Shown here: positions 18,064 to 27,388 of the stretch, one piece after another
How positions within the stretch are numbered: the first letter of the stretch is position 1
Layout of the letters: every line of letters starts with the position of its first letter
Assembly: GCF_034933565.1 (NCBI RefSeq)
Contig: NZ_JAYFNG010000052.1
Span: 13,449 to 77,448, forward strand
Length of the DNA stretch: 64,000 nucleotides
Source of the DNA: Raineyella sp034933565
Lineage (GTDB): Bacteria > Actinomycetota > Actinomycetes > Propionibacteriales > Propionibacteriaceae
Direction: 5' to 3'
Position numbers and translations under genes: made by a program
The notes under the pieces: generated by a model
What the model was told of the DNA's origin: nothing
Databases searched by the model: none
The model's input: only the letters and a program-made list of their open reading frames with translations

Positions 18064-19607
18064 CAGTTCTTGCCCTCCGGGATCTGCGGCTGGGGTTCGG
18101 AGACCCCGACGCTCTGCATCGCCGCGACCGTCTGGGCCCCCTGGGGGTCAGCCAGCTGCAGGGCAGGACGCGGGAAGAAACCGAGCACGAGGATGATCGC
18201 GAGCAGCGGGGCGACGGCCACCCGCTCGCGCAGGGTGAGGTCGGTGTGGACCGTACGGGCCACCTGATCGGTCACCGGACCGGTCATCGTGCGCTGGTAG
18301 ACCGACATCACGTACACCGCCGACAGCAGCAGGGCCACGGCACCCAGGGCAGCGATCCAGCGGTACTTGCTGAACGTGCCGGCCAGCACCATGAACTCCG
18401 AGACGAAGCTCGACAGGCCCGGCAGGGCCAGCGCGGACAGGCCCGAGACCAGCAGGAAGCCGGCCATCATCGGGGCGACCTTCTGCACCCCGCCGAACGC
18501 GGCGATGTCGGCCGACCCGCGGCGCTTCACCATGAACCCGACGACCAGGAATAGTGCCGCCGTCGACAGCCCGTGGTTGAACATGTAGAAGATCGAGCCG
18601 GAGATGCCGGAGGTGGTCATCGCGAAGATCCCCATCACCATGAAGCCGAAGTGGCTCACCGAGGTGAACGCCACGAACCGCATCAGGTTGCGCTGTCCGA
18701 TCGCGGCGAGTGCGCCGTAGATGATCGAGATCAGCGCCAGCACCAGGACGAACGGGGTCGCCCACACGCTGGCCTCCGGGAACAGGCCCAGGCAGAACCG
18801 CAGCATGCCGAAGGTGCCGATCTTGTCCAGCACCGACACCATCAGGGTGGCGCTGCCGGGGTTCGAGGCCTCGGCGGCGTCGGCCAACCAGGTGTGCACC
18901 GGCACCATCGGCGCCTTGATGGCGAACGCGATGAAGAAACCGGCGAACAGCCACTTGCCGATCGGCGTGTTGAACAGTCCGGCAGCCGCGGCCGGCTGCA
19001 GCGACTGCAGCGCGTACGTGGGCTGGCCGAGGCCGGCGGTGACCGCGTAGATCCCGATCACCGCGACCAGCATCACCAGGCCGCCGGCGAGCGAGAAGAG
19101 CAGGAACTTCATCGCAGCCGCGTTGCGCTTGTGCCCGCCGAATCCGCCGATCAGGAAGTACATCGGGATCAGGGTGGCCTCGAAGAAGAGGTAGAAGAGC
19201 AGCACGTCGGTGGCCATGAACACGTACAGCGACAGGCCCTCCAGCAGGAGCGCCAGGCCGAAGAACGTCTGCGAGGTCCACCGGCCCTCGTTGGCGTCCG
19301 GGTCGTCCCAGACGGCGATCAGCACGACGGGCACCAGGATCGTGGTCAGCAGGACCATCAGCAGGCCCATGCCGTCGACGCCCAGCGAGTACGAGGCGCC
19401 GATGGCCGGGATCCAGGACTGCTGCTCGACGTACTGCATGCCGTTGCCGGGCTGGAAGCCGACGGCGACCACGATCGAGACGACCAGCGTCACGAGGGAG
19501 AAGGCGAGGCCGACCGTACGGGCCAGCGAGCCCTTGATGAAGACCAGCGCGAGCGCGCCGATCAGGGGCAGCACCGCGAGAACGGTGAGCCAGGGAAACG
19601 TCGTCAT
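18063..19607 (-). CDS. nuoM: NADH-quinone oxidoreductase subunit M
   Basis: 514 residues, antiporter-like membrane subunit. KAPMVPVHTWLADAAEASNPGSATLM bears the key Lys and HTW block, and RNLMRFVAFTSVSHFGFMVMG the second conserved segment. Glu in LFFEATLIPMYFLIG matches the essential Glu of helix 5. Starts 16 bases after nuoL, ends overlapping nuoN. Pumps protons as part of the distal membrane arm. Confidence 0.95.
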   Translation of the reverse strand: MTTFPWLTVLAVLPLIGALALVFIKGSLARTVGLAFSLVTLVVSIVVAVGFQPGNGMQYVEQQSWIPAIGASYSLGVDGMGLLMVLLTTILVPVVLIAVWDDPDANEGRWTSQTFFGLALLLEGLSLYVFMATDVLLFYLFFEATLIPMYFLIGGFGGHKRNAAAMKFLLFSLAGGLVMLVAVIGIYAVTAGLGQPTYALQSLQPAAAAGLFNTPIGKWLFAGFFIAFAIKAPMVPVHTWLADAAEASNPGSATLMVSVLDKIGTFGMLRFCLGLFPEASVWATPFVLVLALISIIYGALAAIGQRNLMRFVAFTSVSHFGFMVMGIFAMTTSGISGSIFYMFNHGLSTAALFLVVGFMVKRRGSADIAAFGGVQKVAPMMAGFLLVSGLSALALPGLSSFVSEFMVLAGTFSKYRWIAALGAVALLLSAVYVMSVYQRTMTGPVTDQVARTVHTDLTLRERVAVAPLLAIILVLGFFPRPALQLADPQGAQTVAAMQSVGVSEPQPQIPEGKN

Positions 19608-19623
19608 GTGGTTTCTCCTCCCG

Positions 19624-21531
19624 TCAGGCCAGCCGGCCCAGGATCAGCACGACGGCGATGAGGACGAAGCCCGCCACCATCGTCAGCGCGTACGAACGGA
19701 CGTAGCCGGTCTGGAACCGCTTGATGAGCTGCCCGACGCCCGCGAAGGCGGTTCCCGTGCCGTTGGCGACCGCGTCGATCGCGTGATCGTCGACGGCCAC
19801 CACGCCCGTCACCACACCGGCACCGGTGTTGGTGAACGCCGCGGCATTGATGGTGTCGCCGTACAGGTCGTTGCGGCCGATCCGGGTCATGATCGAGACG
19901 TTCTCCGGGGCCCGGTCGGGGATGTCACCGCGGAACAGCCACCAGCCGAGCGCGACACCCGCGGCCACCACGACCAGCGTGATCAGGCCGATCGGGGTGA
20001 AGTGGAACAGCCCGGTGACCTCCACCTCGCCGTTCACCGCCGGGGCCAGGAAGCGGCCGATCCAGTTGTTGATCTCCAGGCCGGCACCGATCGACATCAG
20101 CGCGAGCAGGACCAGCGGCACCCACATCACCGCCGGCGACTCGTGCGGATGCTGGTCGTCGCGCCAGCGCTTCTCGCCGAAGAAGGTCATCATCATCAGC
20201 CGGGTCATGTAGAAGCCGGTGACCCCGGCGCCGAACAGCGCCAGCACCCCGACCACCGGGTTGAAGTGGAACGCGGCCTCGATGATGTGGTCCTTCGAGT
20301 AGAAGCCGGAGAAGAACGGGAAGCCGATGATCGCCAGATAGCCCATCGCGAAGGTGAGGAAGGTGATCCGCATCGCCTTGGACAGGCCGCCGTAGTGGCG
20401 CATGTCGACGTCGTCGTTCATGCCGTGCATGATCGAGCCCGCCCCGAGGAACATGTTGGCCTTGAAGAAGCCGTGGGTGAGCAGGTGGAAGATCGCGAAC
20501 GCGTAGCCGGCCGGGCCGATGCCCGCAGCCAGCATCATGTAGCCGATCTGCGACATGGTCGAGCCGGCCAGCACCTTCTTGATGTCGTCCTTGGCCGACC
20601 CGATCCAGGCGCCGGCGAGCAGGGTGACCGTGCCGACGATGACGACCACGGTCGAGGCGACCTCCGACATCGCGTAGATCGCGCCGGAGCGGACCACCAG
20701 GTAGACACCGGCGGTGACCATCGTCGCGGCGTGGATCAGGGCGGAGACCGGGGTCGGGCCCTCCATGGCGTCGAGCAGCCAGGCCTGCAGCGGCACCTGG
20801 GCCGACTTGGCGCAGGCACCGACCAGCAGCAGGATGCCGAGCAGGGTGGCGACCGACGTGGTCATCTGCGGCGAGCCGGCGTTGACCGCGTCGTACGAGG
20901 TCGAACCGAACAGCGCGATCATCAGCATCAGCGCGATCGACATCGCCACGTCACCGATCCGGTTCATCACGAACGCCTTGGTGGCGGCCTTCGCCGCCCG
21001 TGGCCGCTCCTGCCAGAAGCCGATCAGCAGGTAGGACGACAGACCGACGCCCTCCCAGCCGAAGAACAGCAGCAGGTAGTTGTCCGCCAGCACCAGGATC
21101 AGCATCGCCGTGATGAACAGGTTCAGGTAGGCGAAGAACCGGCGCCGGTTGGGGTCGTGGGCCATGTAGCCGATCGAGTAGATGTGGATCAGCGACCCGA
21201 CACCGGTGATCAGCAGGGCGAACAGGATCGACAGCTGGTCGATCCGCAGCCCGAAGCTCGCCGTCCAGCTGCCCGCGTTGATCCATTCGTACAGCGGGGC
21301 GCTCACCACGCGCTGGTCCGCCGGACGCAACAGCATCTCGGCGAACAGGCAGGCGGCGATCGCGAACGACCAGATCGGCATCAGGGTGGCCAGGTAGTGG
21401 CCCCACTTGTCGGTCACCCGTCCGAGGACGAGCAGCAGCAGGGCACCGAGCGCGGGGGCGGCGATCATCGTCCAGCCCCAGGTGAACATTCCCTCGGCCG
21501 GGACCGAGGTGACCAGTTCAAGCGGAATCAT
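19624..21531 (-). CDS. nuoL: NADH-quinone oxidoreductase subunit L
   Basis: 635 residues, the largest membrane subunit, at the far end of the membrane arm. Conserved blocks FFGWEGVGLSSYLLIGFW, KSAQVPLQAWLLDAMEGPTPVSALIHAATMV and KKVLAGSTMSQIGYMM are all present, followed by the C-terminal lateral helix region that braces subunits M and N. ATG at 21531 comes 11 bases after the nuoK stop. Confidence 0.96.
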   Translation of the reverse strand: MIPLELVTSVPAEGMFTWGWTMIAAPALGALLLLVLGRVTDKWGHYLATLMPIWSFAIAACLFAEMLLRPADQRVVSAPLYEWINAGSWTASFGLRIDQLSILFALLITGVGSLIHIYSIGYMAHDPNRRRFFAYLNLFITAMLILVLADNYLLLFFGWEGVGLSSYLLIGFWQERPRAAKAATKAFVMNRIGDVAMSIALMLMIALFGSTSYDAVNAGSPQMTTSVATLLGILLLVGACAKSAQVPLQAWLLDAMEGPTPVSALIHAATMVTAGVYLVVRSGAIYAMSEVASTVVVIVGTVTLLAGAWIGSAKDDIKKVLAGSTMSQIGYMMLAAGIGPAGYAFAIFHLLTHGFFKANMFLGAGSIMHGMNDDVDMRHYGGLSKAMRITFLTFAMGYLAIIGFPFFSGFYSKDHIIEAAFHFNPVVGVLALFGAGVTGFYMTRLMMMTFFGEKRWRDDQHPHESPAVMWVPLVLLALMSIGAGLEINNWIGRFLAPAVNGEVEVTGLFHFTPIGLITLVVVAAGVALGWWLFRGDIPDRAPENVSIMTRIGRNDLYGDTINAAAFTNTGAGVVTGVVAVDDHAIDAVANGTGTAFAGVGQLIKRFQTGYVRSYALTMVAGFVLIAVVLILGRLA

Positions 21532-21542
21532 CGGCGCGCCCC

Positions 21543-21842
21543 TCAGAACTTCAGCAGGTTGGCGTCATCGACCGAGGCCGAGCGACGCGTACGGTATATG
21601 GACACGATGATCGCGAGGCCGACGACGACCTCACAGGCCGCGACCACCATCACGAACAGCGCACCGACCTGCCCGTCGAGGACTCCCCAGTAGTGGGAGA
21701 AGGTCACCAGCAGCAGGTTGGCACTGTTGAGCATCAGCTCGATCGACATGAACGCGACGATGGCGTTGCGCCGCAGCATGACGCCCGAGGCGCCGATGAC
21801 GAACAGCAGCGTCGCGAGGATGAGGTAGTTGTTCGGGCTCAT
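21543..21842 (-). CDS. nuoK: NADH-quinone oxidoreductase subunit K
   Basis: 99 residues, three membrane helices. RRNAIVAFMSIELMLNSANLLLV includes the conserved Glu of the second helix, and MVVAACEVVVGLAIIVSIYR holds the second conserved Glu of the proton path. ATG overlaps the nuoJ stop. Confidence 0.95.
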   Translation of the reverse strand: MSPNNYLILATLLFVIGASGVMLRRNAIVAFMSIELMLNSANLLLVTFSHYWGVLDGQVGALFVMVVAACEVVVGLAIIVSIYRTRRSASVDDANLLKF

Positions 21843-22774
21843 CGTTCTTCGGTTCCCTCCGCGGACTCGGTCCCGGCGCCCGCCGACACGGCGGCCTCCA
21901 GCTGCTCACGCTCGGCCTGCGCCGCACCGTCGGCGCGCACCTGCGCCTCCCCCTCGGCATGTGCCTGTGCGACCGTACGACCACCGACGGTGTCCTCCGA
22001 CTCCGGCTCGATCGCCGCCAGGCTCTCGCGCACCGGATCGGCCAGGTTGTCGCCCCGCAGCATCACACCGCGCAGCTTCAGGGTCCGCGAGACCGACGGT
22101 TCGGCCACCGAGCCGTCCGGCAGCAGGGACGGGGCGTCGACGCCGTTGTGCCGGGCGAACACGCCGGAGGCCGGCAGGCCACCCGGATGGGCGCCGGTGC
22201 GGGCGTACGCCTGCATCCGCTCCCGCGACTGCTCGGGCTGGGACTTCTTCGGGGTGGTCCGCTCGCGGTGGGCGAGCACCATCGCGCCGATCGTGGCGAT
22301 CAGCAGCAGGGCCGCCGCGGCCTCGAGGACCAGCACGTAGCGGTTGAAGAGCAGGTAGGCGATGCCCTGCGCGTTGCCCAGCGAGTTCGCCTCGGCCAGG
22401 CCGTGCGGGGTGCCGGCGACGGCGTGGCCGAGGCCGACCACCACCAGCACCAGCAGGGCGATCGCGGCCAGCACGGCCAGCACCCGCTGCCCCTTGATCG
22501 TCTCGACGACGGAGTCGGTGGTGTCGACACCGACCAGCATCACGACGAAGAGGAACAGCATCATGATCGCGCCGGTGTAGACGATGATCTGCACCGCCAG
22601 CAGGAAGGGCGAGTCGAGCGCGCCGTACTGCACCGCCAGGGCGATCATCACGAACGCCATGAACAGCGCCGAGTGGACCGGCTTGCGGGAGAGCACGATG
22701 CCGAGGGCGGCCAGCACCATGAACGGCGCCAGCAGCCAGAAGGCCACCGCCTGTCCGGTCACCAGGGCGATCAT
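21839..22774 (-). CDS. nuoJ: NADH-quinone oxidoreductase subunit J with long C-terminal extension
   Basis: 311 residues. The first 170 are the five-helix NuoJ fold, with VQIIVYTGAIMMLFLFVVML as the signature helix 3. The remaining 140 residues are hydrophilic, rich in Glu, Ala and Arg, and absent from the minimal bacterial subunit; extended NuoJ tails are known from other actinomycetes. ATG at 22774 overlaps the nuoI stop (ATGA); longer open frame upstream is not coding. Confidence 0.93.
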   Translation of the reverse strand: MIALVTGQAVAFWLLAPFMVLAALGIVLSRKPVHSALFMAFVMIALAVQYGALDSPFLLAVQIIVYTGAIMMLFLFVVMLVGVDTTDSVVETIKGQRVLAVLAAIALLVLVVVGLGHAVAGTPHGLAEANSLGNAQGIAYLLFNRYVLVLEAAAALLLIATIGAMVLAHRERTTPKKSQPEQSRERMQAYARTGAHPGGLPASGVFARHNGVDAPSLLPDGSVAEPSVSRTLKLRGVMLRGDNLADPVRESLAAIEPESEDTVGGRTVAQAHAEGEAQVRADGAAQAEREQLEAAVSAGAGTESAEGTEER

Positions 22775-23505
22775 CGTTCGGCTCCCTTGTTCTTCGCCGG
22801 GCCGAGGGTCCGGACGTCCTGGCCGCCCCCGAGCGCCGGGTCCGCGGGCATGCTGTAGTCGGGGTGGAACTGCTTGCGCATCTCCTTGCGCACCTCCGAC
22901 CCCGCGCGGATCCACGGTGTGCCCACCGGGCGGGCCTCGGACTCGTCGACGTACGTGTCCTGCTGTCCCTCGGGCATCCGGGTGTCCCGGACGCCGGTGT
23001 CGGGCAGGCCGAGGAAGTACGCGCGCTCGTCGTCGCCGAGCCGACGCGGGTGCGGCGGCTGCTCCATGCCGGGCAGCAGCGGGGCGAGCAGCTGGTCCTT
23101 CTCCAGGATCATCGCCTCGCGGCTGGTGTCGGCGAGCTCGAACTCGTTGGTCATCGTGAGTGCCCGGGTCGGGCACGCCTCGATGCAGAACCCGCACAGG
23201 ATGCAGCGCAGGTAGTTGATCTGGTAGACGCGGCCGTAGCGTTCCCCGGGGGAGTAGCGCTCCTCCTCGGTGTTGTCCGCGCCCTCGACGAAGATCGCGT
23301 CCGCCGGGCAGGCCCAGGCGCACAGCTCGCAGCCGACGCACTTCTCCAGGCCGTCGGGCCAGCGGTTGAGCTGGTGACGCCCGTGGTAGCGCGGCATGAT
23401 CATCGCCGGCCGCTCCGGATACATCCGGGCCTGGTCGCCCTTGATCTGGGTCTTGCGGAACAGGGTGGAGAACGTCACCCCGAACCCGGCAACAGGATTC
23501 ACCAT
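22771..23505 (-). CDS. nuoI: NADH-quinone oxidoreductase subunit I
   Basis: 244 residues, with two [4Fe-4S] motifs CVGCELCAWACP (near 55) and CILCGFCIEACP (near 100) that hold clusters N6a and N6b between NuoG and NuoB. The HQLNRWPDGLEKC lead-in is typical. The C-terminal 110 residues form an actinobacterial extension containing PPHPRRLGDDERAYFLG. Start overlaps the nuoH stop. Compare the much shorter paralogue at 2773-3096. Confidence 0.95.
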   Translation of the reverse strand: MVNPVAGFGVTFSTLFRKTQIKGDQARMYPERPAMIMPRYHGRHQLNRWPDGLEKCVGCELCAWACPADAIFVEGADNTEEERYSPGERYGRVYQINYLRCILCGFCIEACPTRALTMTNEFELADTSREAMILEKDQLLAPLLPGMEQPPHPRRLGDDERAYFLGLPDTGVRDTRMPEGQQDTYVDESEARPVGTPWIRAGSEVRKEMRKQFHPDYSMPADPALGGGQDVRTLGPAKNKGAER

Positions 23506-24857
23506 CAGGAATCAGCCCTTCGCTGGGAGTCGGACGTTTCGGACAGCGCCGTGCGGGCGGGCTCGTCGGCCGCGGAGCTGACCACGTCGACCAGCCCGGG
23601 CACCTGCTGGCCGGGCATCGGCGGGACGGGGTAGCCACCGGCGTACGGGTCGAAGGCCGCCGGCTCCTCCTCGGTCTCCTCGGCCTGTCGCGGACCGCCG
23701 AACAGCAGCAGCGCGATCAGCACGGCGGCGACCACGATCGCGGCGATCCAGAAACCGCGGCTGCCGAGCCACCCGTCGGCCACACCGACGCGGAACACGG
23801 CCACCAGCATCGTCCAGACCAGAGAGATCGGGATCAGCCACTTCCAGCCCAGTCGCATCAGCTGGTCGTAGCGGATACGGGGAACGGTCGCCCGCACCCA
23901 GATGAACAGGAACATGAAGAGGTAGGCCTTGATCAGGAACCAGACCGGGCCGAGCCACGGGTTGTTCAGCGCCGCGATGTTGTTGAACGGCCAGATCGGC
24001 AGGTAGCCGCCCATGAACAGCGTCGTCGCCACACAGGAGACCATGAACATGTTGATGTACTCGGACAGGAAGAACAGGGCGTACGTCATGCCGGAGTACT
24101 CCGTCATGTAGCCCGACCCCAGCTCGCCCTCGGCCTCGGGGAGGTCGAACGGCTGGCGGTTCGTCTCGGCGAACATCGAGATCACGTAGATGATGAACGA
24201 CGGGATGAGCAGCAGGAAGTACCAGCCCATCGACCCCTGCCACTGCGCCGAGCCGAACTGCAACGGCCGGGCCTGGGCCTGGACGATCTCGCTGGTCGAC
24301 ATCGTGCCCGCGTACAGGAAGACCGACACCAGCGACAGGCCCATCGCGATCTCGTACGAGATCATCGACGCGGTCGAGCGCAGGCCGCCGAGCAGGGCGT
24401 ACGTGGAGGAGGACGACCAGCCGGCCAGCACCACGCCGTACACGGCGATCGAGGTGAGGGCCAGGTAGAGCAGCACCGCCGTGGGGGTGTCCACCAGCTG
24501 CAGCTGGGTCTGCACGCCGAACATCTTCACCGTGCCGCCGAAGGGGATCAGCGAGAAGGTGCCGAAGGCGACCACCGTCATGATGACCGGTGCCAGCTTG
24601 AAGACGAAGCGGTCCGCCAGCTTCGGCGTCAGGTCCTCCTTGAACAGCAGCTTCAGGCCGTCGCCGAGGGCCTGGATCAGACCGAACGGGCCGGCGAAGT
24701 TCGGCCCGATGCGCTGCTGCATCCGACCCAGCGTACGGCGCTCCAGCCAGACGTTGAAGATCGTCGCCAACAGGATGAACACGAACCAGATGATCACCTT
24801 GACGATCACCAACCACACCGGGTCGTGACCGAACAGGGAGAGGTCCAGCGGGGTCAT
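23505..24857 (-). CDS. nuoH: NADH-quinone oxidoreductase subunit H
   Basis: 450 residues, eight to nine helices. RRTLGRMQQRIGPNFAGPFGLIQALGDGLKLLFKED is the ubiquitous quinone-site block, seen here in two adjoining parts, and EAEGELGSGYMTEYSGMTYALFFL supplies the conserved acidic loop near the quinone channel. The last 60 residues are a hydrophilic Pro/Ala/Asp tail. Start overlaps the nuoG stop. This subunit joins the quinone pocket to the membrane arm. Confidence 0.95.
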   Translation of the reverse strand: MTPLDLSLFGHDPVWLVIVKVIIWFVFILLATIFNVWLERRTLGRMQQRIGPNFAGPFGLIQALGDGLKLLFKEDLTPKLADRFVFKLAPVIMTVVAFGTFSLIPFGGTVKMFGVQTQLQLVDTPTAVLLYLALTSIAVYGVVLAGWSSSSTYALLGGLRSTASMISYEIAMGLSLVSVFLYAGTMSTSEIVQAQARPLQFGSAQWQGSMGWYFLLLIPSFIIYVISMFAETNRQPFDLPEAEGELGSGYMTEYSGMTYALFFLSEYINMFMVSCVATTLFMGGYLPIWPFNNIAALNNPWLGPVWFLIKAYLFMFLFIWVRATVPRIRYDQLMRLGWKWLIPISLVWTMLVAVFRVGVADGWLGSRGFWIAAIVVAAVLIALLLFGGPRQAEETEEEPAAFDPYAGGYPVPPMPGQQVPGLVDVVSSAADEPARTALSETSDSQRRADS

Positions 24858-27388
24858 GCCATGCCTCCAGTCGAATCGTCGGAGCGAGCAGTCGAATCTT
24901 CGGTGGCCGGGGCGGCCGCGAGCCCGACCCGGTCACCGGAGCCGACACCGAGGTGCTCGGCCACCGACCGCCCGGGGGCGTTGCGGGGCACCCAGACCAC
25001 GTCGTCGAGCATCGAGGGCTCCACCACCAGCGGCAGCGTCAGCTCGGCGTCGCCGGCCCGGAGCACCACGGCGTCACCGGCACCGATCCGGGCGGCGGTC
25101 GCCGCGGACACCCGGGCGACCGAGGCGGGGGCGGTCCCGGCGAGGTACGGCTCACCGTCCTGACCGCGGCCCGCGTCGAGCAGGGTGCGCCAGGTCGCCA
25201 GCACCACGCTGCCGTCGCCGGCACCGGCCGTCACGGCGGCGGGCGCCGGGGTGGTAGGGGCGGCGATCCGCTCCCCCTCCCAGCGGCCCAGCTGATCGAG
25301 CTCGGCCTTGGCGGCGTCGACGTCGGCGAAGCCGAGGTCGACGCCCAGCCCATCGGCGAGCGCGACCAGGACCCGCAGGTCGTCGACCAGCGTCTGTGGA
25401 CGGACGACCTGGGCGACCGGGCGCTCCCGGCCCTCCCAGTCGAGGAAGGTGCCGCGGCGTTCCTCAACAAAGCTGACCGGGAACACCACATCGGCGCGCT
25501 CGGTCACCTCCGAGAGGCGCTGCTCGAGGCTGATCACGAAGCCGGCGTTCTCCAGCCCGAGGCGGGCGGCCGCCGGGCTGGCGAAGTCGGTCGGCTCCAC
25601 GCCGCCGACGATCAGGGCCTTGAGCGTGCCGGCGGCCGCAGCGGCGAGGATCGCGTCGGCGTCCAGGCCGGCCCGGGTGGGCAGCTCGGCGACATCCCAG
25701 GCGGCGCGGACGTCGACCCGGGCGGCCGGGTCGGCGACCGGACGCCCACCGGGCAGCAGGGTCGGCAGCAGACCGGCCTCGACCGCACCGCGCTCCCCCG
25801 CCCGGCGGGGGATCCAGGCCAGCCGGGCCCCCGTACGCTCCGCGAGCCGCAGGGCTGCGCTCAGCGCACCGGCGTCACCGGCCGCGCGCTCACCGACCAG
25901 GATGATCCCGGTCGTCCCGAGCGCGACATCGTCGGTCAGTCCGTCGAGCCCGGCGGCCTCGGCCCCGGGGACGGTCGGCACCAGGGTGGCACCGACCTTG
26001 GCTGCACCGTTGCTGAGGTAGGGGGCCAGCGTCCAGACCCGCAGCTTGCGCTTGAGCCAGGCCTTGCGCAGCCGCAGGAAGACGATCGGCGACTCCTCCT
26101 CGGGCTCGAACCCGACGAGCAGCACCCCGGAGGCCTTCTCCACGTCGGCGTAGGTCACCGACTCCGCGAGCGTCCGGCCGGCGACCGCATGACCGAGGAA
26201 CTCGGTCTCCTCGGCGCTGTGCAGGCGGGAGCGGAAGTCGACATTGTTGGTGCCGACCGCGACCCGAGCGAACTTGGACCAGGCGTACGCGTCCTCGACG
26301 GTGGTCCGGCCACCGGGCAGCAGACCGACGGACGTGCCGGCGGACCGCAGACCGGCGACCGCGACGTTGATCGCCTCGGGCCAGGAGGCCGGGCGGAGCA
26401 GGCCGCCCTCGCGGACCAGCGGGTAGCTGAGCCGATCGTCGCCGCGCCCGGAGGTGAAGGCGAAGCGGCCCTTGTCGCAGTTCCACTCCTCGTTGACCTC
26501 GGGGTCGTCACCGGCGTAGCGGCGCATCACCTCGTTGCGGCGATGATCGACGCGCAGCTCGCAGCCGGCCGCGCAGTGCTCGCAGGTCGTCATGGTGGAG
26601 ACCAGGTCGAACGGGCGGGCCCGGAACCGGTAGGCGGTGCTGGTCAGCGCACCGACCGGACAGATCTGGATGACGTTGCCGGAGAAGTAGGAGTCGAACG
26701 TCTGGTCGCCGTGGATCGCGACCTGCTCGACCGGGCCGCGCTCGGCCAGATCGATGTAGGGGTCACCGGCGATCTGGTCGGCGAACCGGGTACACCGCGA
26801 GCACAGCACACACCGCTCACGGTCGAGCAGGATCTCCGAGGACAGCGGGATCGGCTTGGGGTACGTACGCTTCACGTCGCTGAAGCGGGTGTCGCCGTTG
26901 CCGACCATCATCGCCTGGTTCTGCAGCGGGCACTCGCCGCCCTTGTCGCAGATCGGGCAGTCGAGCGGATGGTTGATCAGCAGGAACTCGTTGATCCCGT
27001 TCTGCGCCTTGGCGGCCACCGGGGAGGTCTCCTGGGTCCGGATCACCTGGCCCGGCATCACCGCGGTGGTGCAGGAGGCCTGCGGCTTCGGCATCGGCCG
27101 GCCGCGACCGTCGTCGGTGATCTCCACCAGACACTGGCGGCAGGCGCCGACCGGGTCGAGCAGCGGGTGGTCGCAGAACCGCGGGATCGGCTTGCCGATC
27201 ATCTCCGCGGCCCGGATGATCATCGTGCCCTTCGGCACCCGGACCTCGACGCCGTCGATGGTCACGCTGACCAGGGTGGCCGGGTCCGTCTCGGCGATCT
27301 GGCGCGCCAGCGGGTTGCGGGAGGCGACGGGGGCCGCCGCGGTCCGCTGGACGAGGGCCTGGGGGTCCTGGATCGTGTCGTCGGTCAT
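24854..27388 (-). CDS. nuoG: NADH-quinone oxidoreductase subunit G
   Basis: 844 residues. N-terminal [2Fe-2S] ferredoxin domain with CDHPLLDPVGACRQCLVE; the His-Cys cluster motif HPLDCPICDKGGECPLQ; [4Fe-4S] CVLCSRCTRF; then the CEHCAAGCELRV block that binds cluster N7 in some bacteria, followed by a molybdopterin oxidoreductase-like fold lacking cofactor function. N7 cysteines are retained, as in menaquinone-using complexes. ATG overlaps the nuoF stop. Confidence 0.95.
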   Translation of the reverse strand: MTDDTIQDPQALVQRTAAAPVASRNPLARQIAETDPATLVSVTIDGVEVRVPKGTMIIRAAEMIGKPIPRFCDHPLLDPVGACRQCLVEITDDGRGRPMPKPQASCTTAVMPGQVIRTQETSPVAAKAQNGINEFLLINHPLDCPICDKGGECPLQNQAMMVGNGDTRFSDVKRTYPKPIPLSSEILLDRERCVLCSRCTRFADQIAGDPYIDLAERGPVEQVAIHGDQTFDSYFSGNVIQICPVGALTSTAYRFRARPFDLVSTMTTCEHCAAGCELRVDHRRNEVMRRYAGDDPEVNEEWNCDKGRFAFTSGRGDDRLSYPLVREGGLLRPASWPEAINVAVAGLRSAGTSVGLLPGGRTTVEDAYAWSKFARVAVGTNNVDFRSRLHSAEETEFLGHAVAGRTLAESVTYADVEKASGVLLVGFEPEEESPIVFLRLRKAWLKRKLRVWTLAPYLSNGAAKVGATLVPTVPGAEAAGLDGLTDDVALGTTGIILVGERAAGDAGALSAALRLAERTGARLAWIPRRAGERGAVEAGLLPTLLPGGRPVADPAARVDVRAAWDVAELPTRAGLDADAILAAAAAGTLKALIVGGVEPTDFASPAAARLGLENAGFVISLEQRLSEVTERADVVFPVSFVEERRGTFLDWEGRERPVAQVVRPQTLVDDLRVLVALADGLGVDLGFADVDAAKAELDQLGRWEGERIAAPTTPAPAAVTAGAGDGSVVLATWRTLLDAGRGQDGEPYLAGTAPASVARVSAATAARIGAGDAVVLRAGDAELTLPLVVEPSMLDDVVWVPRNAPGRSVAEHLGVGSGDRVGLAAAPATEDSTARSDDSTGGMA

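Noticed and set aside
19210..21693. 827-codon plus-strand frame opposite nuoL
   Set aside because: Composed of Asp, Arg, His and Gln runs mirroring the antisense of a conserved membrane protein; no domain or start signal.
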